From Bacteroidales bacterium (lineage in GTDB: Bacteria; Bacteroidota; Bacteroidia; Bacteroidales; UBA932): DNA of 15,195 nt. Positions 1 to 4,273 of the stretch are shown here, in pieces. The stretch covers positions 1-15,195 of the forward strand of contig JALNXR010000019.1 of assembly GCA_023230265.1 (NCBI GenBank), given 5' to 3'. Every line of letters starts with the position of its first letter. Position 1 is the stretch's first letter. The position numbers and the translations under genes are program-made. The notes under the pieces are model-generated. The model saw only the letters and a program-made list of their open reading frames with translations. It searched no databases and had not been told where the DNA came from.

Positions 1-960
1 CCCCTCCTGATTGCAACCACTTGGTGGTTGCAATCTCTGTGGTTGCAATAAAAACCCCCGCGCCTCAGCCTCGCTCCCGCACTCCTGCACCCCCAGCCCC
101 AGCGCTGCCAGCAGCTCCCTGGCAACCCGCTCAAACGGGATCATGTCGCGCTCCTCATCCAGCCGCGGAAAAACAATATCCCCGCTCTCGCCCATCACCG
201 ATGCCATCAGACAAAGCTCGCCCGCCTCAATCGGTGAAACGAAAAACCGGCGAATCCCCAGCGGGCACGACCATGGCTGCCGCTTGGCAATGCGCTCCAA
301 AAACCCAGCGGGCAGACTGCCATTGGAAAAGGCCACATTGGCAAAACGCGCGGTTTTGATTGGCAGCCGCTCGGAGTAGGCCATAATCAGCTCCTCCATC
401 AGCTTCTTGCTGGCACCCATGATATTCACTGGATTGGCGGCCTTATCGGTGGAGACACAAAAAAAGTGCTCGGGCGGATATTCGCAAAGCAGATCCAGCA
501 ACCCCCGTGCGCGCAGCAGGTTGTTCTCAATCATAGCTTCAATTGAAAAAACATCCTTCTCGCTGCGCACATGCTTATGCGCGGCAAAGTTGGCCACAAT
601 CTGGAACGGTCCATGCGCCTTAAAAAGCTTGGCAAAGACCGCATCACCGAAGTTGACCGGATAGGTCACAAACTCATCCGGTATGCAATATCTACCGTCG
701 CTACGCAGATCGCGCACCAGCTCGGTCAAGCCATTCTCATTCGTGTCAACCACATACAGCGCGGCCACATCATAACACAGAATCGCTTTGATGTAGTGCG
801 AGCCAATCGACCCCGCCCCGCCTATCACCAGCACGCGCTTGCCATCAATCCGACGATGCAGCTCCGCATCGTATCTCTCAAAGTCATCGGCCAGCAAACT
901 TTGCTCACGACCCGTGACCTTCTCCCGTATAAACCGCTCTAAATCAAATCCCATAATCAT
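1..960 (-). CDS. FlaA1/CapD-type nucleotide-sugar 4,6-dehydratase (3' end outside window)
   Basis: This is an SDR-type nucleotide-sugar dehydratase of the polysaccharide biosynthesis protein (Polysacc_synt_2, FlaA1/CapD/WbpM) group. Members of this group remove water from UDP-GlcNAc-like sugars in the cytoplasm as an early step towards deoxy- or aminosugars. I translated it by hand as 320 open codons running off the left edge. Residues near 43-52 read VLVIGGAGSIGS, the Rossmann nucleotide loop. NFAAHKHVRSEKD follows, then STDKAANPVNIMGASKK, where MGASK stands in place of the usual YxxxK, as in WbpM-type enzymes. ARFANVAFSNGSLP and FFVSPIEAGELCLMA are also typical. The start at 960 is chosen because GGAG lies 8 nt upstream; an ATG at 954 is possible. 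Near the C-terminus a palindromic repeat is read in frame (LQPPSGCN). The exact sugar product cannot be decided. Confidence 0.85.
   Translation of the reverse strand, partial: MIMGFDLERFIREKVTGREQSLLADDFERYDAELHRRIDGKRVLVIGGAGSIGSHYIKAILCYDVAALYVVDTNENGLTELVRDLRSDGRYCIPDEFVTYPVNFGDAVFAKLFKAHGPFQIVANFAAHKHVRSEKDVFSIEAMIENNLLRARGLLDLLCEYPPEHFFCVSTDKAANPVNIMGASKKLMEELIMAYSERLPIKTARFANVAFSNGSLPAGFLERIAKRQPWSCPLGIRRFFVSPIEAGELCLMASVMGESGDIVFPRLDEERDMIPFERVARELLAALGLGVQECGSEAEARGFLLQPQRLQPPSGCNQEG
10..34. repeat. Palindromic element, copy 1, inside the dehydratase gene
   Basis: Perfect 11-bp inverted repeat: arms ATTGCAACCAC (10-20) and GTGGTTGCAAT (24-34) with loop TTG. It is preceded by CCCTCCTG, the same left flank as the intergenic copies. 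On the minus strand it is read in frame as LQPPSGCN. An extra right half-arm (GTGGTTGCAAT, 39-49) follows immediately and is also translated, which suggests a partial second copy or a nested insertion. Confidence 0.9.
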
Positions 961-987
961 GATAACTTCTCCAAAATTTGTCGTTCT

Positions 988-1023
988 GCACCCACCAAGT
1001 GGTTGAAATGCGTGATTAAAACC
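988..1023. repeat. Diverged palindromic element with CGTGATTAAAA tail
   Basis: An imperfect inverted repeat around ACCAAGTGGT, followed by TGAAATGCGTGATTAAAACC. The tail matches that of the element at 2202-2226 (CAAATTCGTGATTAAAAGCC) and resembles GTGCGATTAAAACC at 4224-4237. The left arm has decayed. It appears to belong to a sub-family separate from the two neighbouring perfect palindromes. Confidence 0.5.
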
Positions 1024-1070
1024 CTGCGACCTTCAGCCATTAAGTGCGCGCTTCCCCTTTTACCCTCCTG

Positions 1071-1095
1071 ATTGCAACCACTTGGTGGTTGCAAT
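1071..1095. repeat. Palindromic element, copy 2 (intergenic)
   Basis: Perfect inverted repeat: ATTGCAACCAC (1071-1081), loop TTG, GTGGTTGCAAT (1085-1095). Left flank CTTCCCCTTTTACCCTCCTG and right flank AACCACCGCCC are shared with the other intergenic copies, so the unit is longer than the palindrome itself. Confidence 0.92.
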
Positions 1096-1145
1096 AACCA
1101 CCGCCCTTCAAGCAACCGCCGCGTGCACCGCCTTTTACCCTCCTG

Positions 1146-1168
1146 TTGCAACCACTTAGTGGTTGCAA
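1146..1168. repeat. Palindromic element, copy 3 (intergenic)
   Basis: Perfect inverted repeat: TTGCAACCACT (1146-1156), centre T, AGTGGTTGCAA (1158-1168). The left flank CCTTTTACCCTCCTG is conserved. The preceding AGCAACCGCCGC is also found before the copy at 2345, extending homology between these two to about 35 nt on the left. Confidence 0.92.
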
Positions 1169-1188
1169 TAACCTTCGCCTTAGCGCCT

Positions 1189-2175
1189 TCACCGCGAGAA
1201 ACTCTCCAGCGTCTGCCGCATCCCCTCCTTAGCTCCCACAGGCATCCGCTCCCACCCCAGCGCCCTCTTCACCTTCGCATTGGACACAACATAACTCTCT
1301 GTCAGCTTCTTTAGCCGCTCGCTGTTCAGCGGCAGGTGCAACCAATCCCCCACCCGAGCCATCCATGCAATCGCCCCCGGTGACATGCGCCACAGCCGCA
1401 GCCGCCGACCCTGACTCTCCGCGATCATCCGAATCAGCTCATTGGTTGACAGCGCCTCGTCATCTGCTACCTGATAGGTGCCGGACTCCACCTCGCCGCT
1501 GATCAGCCCTTCAACCACCGCACAAACATTCCCGATCGAGGCAAAGGAGCGCTCATTTTCAAAGGCCCCCAGCGGCCAAGGCACCCCCTTGCTAACCGCA
1601 CTGTAAAGCAGGTTCAAATTGCCCTTATTCCCCGGCCCATGGATCATGCAAGGCCGCAGCACATAGGTGCGCATTTGGCTGCCAACCTTATTGCAACCAC
1701 TTTGTGGTTGCAATAACCCCTCCGCCTCCAACTTGCTCAACCCATACGCTGTTTGCGGCTGTGGCTCCACCTCCTCTGTCAACACCCCCGCAACGCTATC
1801 AGCCACCGCCTTCACCGAACTAAACAGAATAAACGCGGCGCAAGCCGCGGATCGCTCTCTAAACGCCTCCAGCACCCTCTTCGTCAGCCCAACATTAACC
1901 TCAAAGTAACTCTGCGGGTCGCTCGTACTCTTCGTATCATGCGCCTTGCCCGCCAGATGCACCACCGCACCTACCTCACACCAAGGAATCTCCTCCAACT
2001 GCTCCCAGTTAAAAACCCTTTCATACACACCGCGGCTGTCGCCGCTGGTTTCAAGCAGCTTTGCTGTGTCCCCCACATCCAGTGCCCACAGTTCATAACC
2101 CTGACACGCCAGATACGCCGCCAGGTTGGAGCCCACAAAGCCAAACGCACCTGTAATTAAAACTTTTTTTTGCAT
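1189..2175 (-). CDS. NAD-dependent sugar epimerase/dehydratase (extended SDR)
   Basis: This 328-residue extended short-chain dehydrogenase/reductase acts on nucleotide sugars in the cytoplasm, most likely as a UDP-sugar 4-epimerase or dehydratase. The NAD loop GAFGFVGS is at residues 9-16. The active site is Ser119/Ser120 (FSSVKAVADS) plus Tyr144 and Lys148 (YGLSK). The LRPCMIHGPGNKGN block and the C-terminal YVVSNAKVKRALGWE are characteristic of epimerases found in capsule and O-antigen loci beside initiating transferases. The ATG at 2175 is chosen because it places the Rossmann strand at residues 4-8; the frame stays open upstream to 2259 but runs through repeat sequence. Residues 154-162 (LLQPQSGCN) are encoded by a palindromic element just after the catalytic helix, and a second short hairpin lies under residues 109-114. 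Exact substrate unknown. Confidence 0.9.
   Translation of the reverse strand: MQKKVLITGAFGFVGSNLAAYLACQGYELWALDVGDTAKLLETSGDSRGVYERVFNWEQLEEIPWCEVGAVVHLAGKAHDTKSTSDPQSYFEVNVGLTKRVLEAFRERSAACAAFILFSSVKAVADSVAGVLTEEVEPQPQTAYGLSKLEAEGLLQPQSGCNKVGSQMRTYVLRPCMIHGPGNKGNLNLLYSAVSKGVPWPLGAFENERSFASIGNVCAVVEGLISGEVESGTYQVADDEALSTNELIRMIAESQGRRLRLWRMSPGAIAWMARVGDWLHLPLNSERLKKLTESYVVSNAKVKRALGWERMPVGAKEGMRQTLESFSR
1690..1714. repeat. Palindromic element, copy 4, inside the epimerase gene
   Basis: Perfect inverted repeat: ATTGCAACCAC (1690-1700), loop TTT, GTGGTTGCAAT (1704-1714). It encodes epimerase residues 154-162 in frame, replacing or lengthening the loop between the YGLSK helix and the RTYVLRP strand. 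The right flank AACCCCTCCGCC resembles other copies; the CCTTTTACCCTCCTG left flank is missing. Confidence 0.9.
1834..1849. repeat. GC-rich hairpin module inside the epimerase gene
   Basis: CGCGGC (1834-1839), loop GCAA, GCCGCG (1844-1849): a perfect 6-bp stem read as SAACAA in the epimerase just before the FILFSS strand. It resembles the GCGGC-loop-GCCGC hairpins at 2383, 2404, 4204, 4562 and 5246. On its own it could be chance in GC-rich coding DNA. Confidence 0.45.
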
Positions 2176-2201
2176 GACCTTTTTGCCTTTTTGGAACCCT
2201 T

Positions 2202-2226
2202 TTTGAGACCACCCAGTGGTCTCAAA
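2202..2226. repeat. Palindromic element with a third stem sequence
   Basis: Perfect 11-bp inverted repeat: TTTGAGACCAC (2202-2212), loop CCA, GTGGTCTCAAA (2216-2226). The inner GACCAC/GTGGTC half matches the glycosyltransferase copies, while the outer bases differ on both arms and still pair. The tail TTCGTGATTAAAAGCC is shared with 988-1023. Confidence 0.8.
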
Positions 2227-2344
2227 TTCGTGATTAAAAGCCCACGCCCCGGCAACCAACCTTTTTCACCCGCATCAAACAACCGCCAGCCACCACCAGG
2301 CAACCACCCAGCAACCGCCGCACGCTTCCCCTTTTACCCTCCTG

Positions 2345-2367
2345 TTGCAACCACTTAGTGGTTGCAA
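2345..2367. repeat. Palindromic element, copy 5 (intergenic)
   Basis: Perfect inverted repeat: TTGCAACCACT (2345-2355), centre T, AGTGGTTGCAA (2357-2367), with left flank CTTCCCCTTTTACCCTCCTG and right flank TAACCCGTCAC. Core and left flank are nearly identical to the copy at 1146-1168. Confidence 0.92.
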
Positions 2368-2382
2368 TAACCCGTCACACCA

Positions 2383-2421
2383 GCGGCGACAGCCGCAGGA
2401 TAAGCGCGGCGACAGCCGCGC
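2383..2421. repeat. Two GC-rich hairpins with GACA loops
   Basis: GCGGC-GACA-GCCGC at 2383-2396 and a 7-bp version (GCGCGGC, loop GACA, GCCGCGC) at 2404-2421. The second ends 1 nt from the stop codon of the coiled-coil gene, so it could act as a 3'-end structure. No U-tract follows on either strand, so I do not call a rho-independent terminator. Confidence 0.6.
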
Positions 2422-2422
2422 C

Positions 2423-2860
2423 CTATGGAATGCGGGTGATAACAAGCCGGTCAACCACCGCTTTTTCAAAGGCTCCCTTAAAGTCGCCCGCTGCCAGCTC
2501 GCCAGAGGCCACCGCCGCCTTGACCCGGTTCTGCGAGATAACCCCGACATCCAACAGTTTATCTCCGAGTGCCTGTAACACCTCAGCTTTATGATTCCGC
2601 AGTTGCTTGGCATCCAAATCAAGCACTAATTTGTATTTGTTCCCCAACCGCTGCTTAAGGATCTCCTCTGAGTATGTCACATTGGCGACCTGCTTTTTGA
2701 CCATTTTAAACTTGCCAATCGGCAGATCAATAATCTCCAGTGCCGAGCCCTTCTCTGTCATCACGGCAATCACTTTCTTACGAAGCTCCTGCTTATCAAT
2801 TTCCAGCGCTTCGATCTTGCTCTCGATCTCTTTAATCTCAACCAGTAATTTTGTGATCAT
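2423..2860 (-). CDS. Small coiled-coil protein of unknown function
   Basis: This 145-residue protein has no family I recognise. Residues 1-35 (LLVEIKEIESKIEALEIDKQ then ELRKKVIAV) form a clear charged heptad-type helix, probably a coiled coil. The middle (LPIGKFKMVKKQVANVTYS) looks like beta strands, and the rest is mixed charged helix. There is no signal peptide or membrane segment, so it is probably cytoplasmic. The start is well supported: GGAGGG lies 6 nt upstream of the ATG. It follows the WbuB-like gene by only 21 bp, so it is probably co-transcribed, but nothing in it suggests sugar chemistry. It could be a remnant of mobile or phage DNA, or a regulatory or scaffold protein. Confidence 0.7.
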   Translation of the reverse strand: MITKLLVEIKEIESKIEALEIDKQELRKKVIAVMTEKGSALEIIDLPIGKFKMVKKQVANVTYSEEILKQRLGNKYKLVLDLDAKQLRNHKAEVLQALGDKLLDVGVISQNRVKAAVASGELAAGDFKGAFEKAVVDRLVITRIP

Positions 2861-2881
2861 GCTAACATCCCTCCGTGTTCT

Positions 2882-4168
2882 CTATGCACGTTTTTCATCT
2901 AAAAGCTCTTCGTATTTCTCGAAAACCAGATCCCTGCTAAACACACTTTCGGCCAATCTACGTGATCCCATGCTCATTTCTTTTAAACGTCTGGGGTCTT
3001 TGCTAAGGCTCGTTAGTTCATTAACAATCTTTGCGCCTGGGCTACCACCAGCGCATACAATCCCGCAGCCAAACGCTTTAAGCCATGGGTTCAACCAGGT
3101 AGATCTATTAAATATCGTTGGCAGTCCAGCGGTAATCCCATCAAAAAACTTGTTTGGAGAATTCTCGTAAAACAAAGGTGTATGCATAAATGTCACCAAA
3201 TTAACATCCGCAGCCTGATAAAGCCGCGCAACTTCAACCTTTGAAAGCTGTCCAAAGAACTTTACCCGCCCATCAGCTTCCAGCAATTTCAAATCATCCG
3301 CCCGCACTCCATCACCAGCAAGCCACCAGACAATATCCGCACTCCCTTTAGTTGCATTAATTGCACCCATTACATCATCGATCTGGTTGCTCACACCCAT
3401 TGCACCGGAGTAGAGAACCACAAGTTTATCGGCAGCCACACCATGTTGAGAGCGTACTTCACTTCTCACAACACTGTCCGCTTTAAACTGGTCCAGATCG
3501 CAGCTATTGGAAATTGTCTGAATCCTATATGTTTTCTTTCCAACACTCACCGAGCTCACAGCAAAATCATCGATTTCAGAACGATGTTCAGGGGTTACAT
3601 CCATTGCCCCTTGCAGCTTGTTAATTATCCGGTCCGTCATCCCTGTTGAGCAAGTGACAATTGCCTCAGCATACCTATAGGCTTTACGCTCAACAAAGAG
3701 CGAAATCCACTGCAAAAAGCGATTCTTCAAGACTCCCACATCAATAGCCGAGTCCGGCCAGACATCGATCACTTCAAATATATACGGAAGCCCATAAAAC
3801 CACCTACCTGCCAGCGCAGGGATAGCCATTGTAAGCGGACCGCTGGAAGCAATGCACAAATCATATTTTCGGCCATTCCTCAACACAAACCAAAGTGCAT
3901 AACTCATGAACTTCAGAAACGAGCAGACGCGCTGTATAAAAGACATTCGTGAACCATATTTTGTCTTGCTGACAAATACTTTTATGCCCTCAACCTCAAC
4001 AAAGCCTCTTTTTTTCACTTCCTCCTGCAGCCACTCATCATACCCGCCGCAGCAAAGCACATCCACACTATGCTCCTTTGCAACAAAGCGCCGCGCAAAC
4101 TCGTATGTTCGTACAGCACCCCATCCTTTAGGGGTTGAAAAATATTGATGTAGCCAGAGTATTCGCAT
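2882..4168 (-). CDS. GT4 glycosyltransferase, WbuB-like
   Basis: This 428-residue GT-B retaining glycosyltransferase adds a sugar from a nucleotide donor to the lipid-linked repeat unit on the inner face of the membrane. The N-terminus MRILWLHQYFSTP and the block FEVIDVWPDSAIDVGVLKN (residues 131-149) are hallmarks of the WbuB-like sub-family, some of which transfer N-acetyl-fucosamine or related sugars. The C-terminal donor domain shows VVLYSGAMG, then LAGDGVR and NSPNKFFDGITAGLPTI. Length fits the family. No palindromic elements interrupt it, and it is AT-richer than its flanking genes. The ribosome binding site is weak (GCGGA region about 10 nt before the ATG). The donor and linkage cannot be read from sequence. 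Confidence 0.9.
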   Translation of the reverse strand: MRILWLHQYFSTPKGWGAVRTYEFARRFVAKEHSVDVLCCGGYDEWLQEEVKKRGFVEVEGIKVFVSKTKYGSRMSFIQRVCSFLKFMSYALWFVLRNGRKYDLCIASSGPLTMAIPALAGRWFYGLPYIFEVIDVWPDSAIDVGVLKNRFLQWISLFVERKAYRYAEAIVTCSTGMTDRIINKLQGAMDVTPEHRSEIDDFAVSSVSVGKKTYRIQTISNSCDLDQFKADSVVRSEVRSQHGVAADKLVVLYSGAMGVSNQIDDVMGAINATKGSADIVWWLAGDGVRADDLKLLEADGRVKFFGQLSKVEVARLYQAADVNLVTFMHTPLFYENSPNKFFDGITAGLPTIFNRSTWLNPWLKAFGCGIVCAGGSPGAKIVNELTSLSKDPRRLKEMSMGSRRLAESVFSRDLVFEKYEELLDEKRA

Positions 4169-4180
4169 AGCGATAGGTCC

Positions 4181-4273
4181 GCACCTTAGGTGCTAGTTTG
4201 AACGCGGCAACGCCGCTTTTAAGGTGCGATTAAAACCAGGCCAAAGGCCGACTCAAACCAGCGACGCAGTCGC
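4181..4273. repeat. Cluster of four short hairpins at a gene junction
   Basis: Four 4-5-bp inverted repeats with 3-nt loops lie side by side: GCACC-TTA-GGTGC (4181-4193), GCGGC-AAC-GCCGC (4204-4216), GGCC-AAA-GGCC (4239-4249) and GCGAC-GCA-GTCGC (4261-4273). They are separated by TTTGAAC, TTTTAAGGTGCGATTAAAACCA and ACTCAAACCA, the connecting sequences that also occur in the glycosyltransferase inserts. The last hairpin encodes the C-terminal TASLV of the glycosyltransferase and supplies its TGA stop. Confidence 0.75.

Larger units (their letters stand above)
961..1188. other. Intergenic region filled with palindromic elements
   Basis: This 228-bp gap between the epimerase stop and the dehydratase start holds two complete palindromic elements (1071-1095, 1146-1168) and a diverged third unit (988-1023). 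The elements share left flanks (CCTTTTACCCTCCTG). The reading frame open across 957-1151 on the minus strand is made largely of repeat sequence, so I do not call it a gene. The dehydratase ribosome binding site (GGAG) lies at about 969-972. I see no convincing promoter or terminator. Confidence 0.6.
2176..2422. other. Intergenic region rich in palindromes
   Basis: A 247-bp gap between the coiled-coil gene and the epimerase. It contains a third-variant palindrome (2202-2226), a CAACC-rich stretch (about 2252-2320, including GGCAACCAACC, AACAACCGCC and AGCAACCGCC), a standard palindromic element (2345-2367) and two GC-rich hairpins (2383-2421). The poly-purine stretch just before the epimerase ATG (AAAAAGG, minus strand) is the only candidate ribosome binding site. 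No clear promoter. Confidence 0.6.

Noticed and set aside
11..379. Plus-strand open frames across 11-942
   Set aside because: They are antisense to a dehydratase with clear motifs and have no recognisable protein features.
957..1151. 64-residue minus-strand gene between epimerase and dehydratase
   Set aside because: It is made of two palindromic elements and their flanks, has no good start signal and overlaps the dehydratase binding site.
2176..2259. Longer N-terminus for the epimerase
   Set aside because: The extra 28 codons are encoded by the palindrome at 2202-2226 and its tail, and precede the Rossmann strand without homology.
2383..2421. Rho-independent terminator after the coiled-coil gene
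   Set aside because: The hairpins are strong but no T-tract follows on the minus strand, and they resemble the repeat modules elsewhere.
2275..2622. 115-residue minus-strand open frame overlapping the coiled-coil gene
   Set aside because: It lies in another frame of a gene with a better start and runs through the repeat at 2345-2367.
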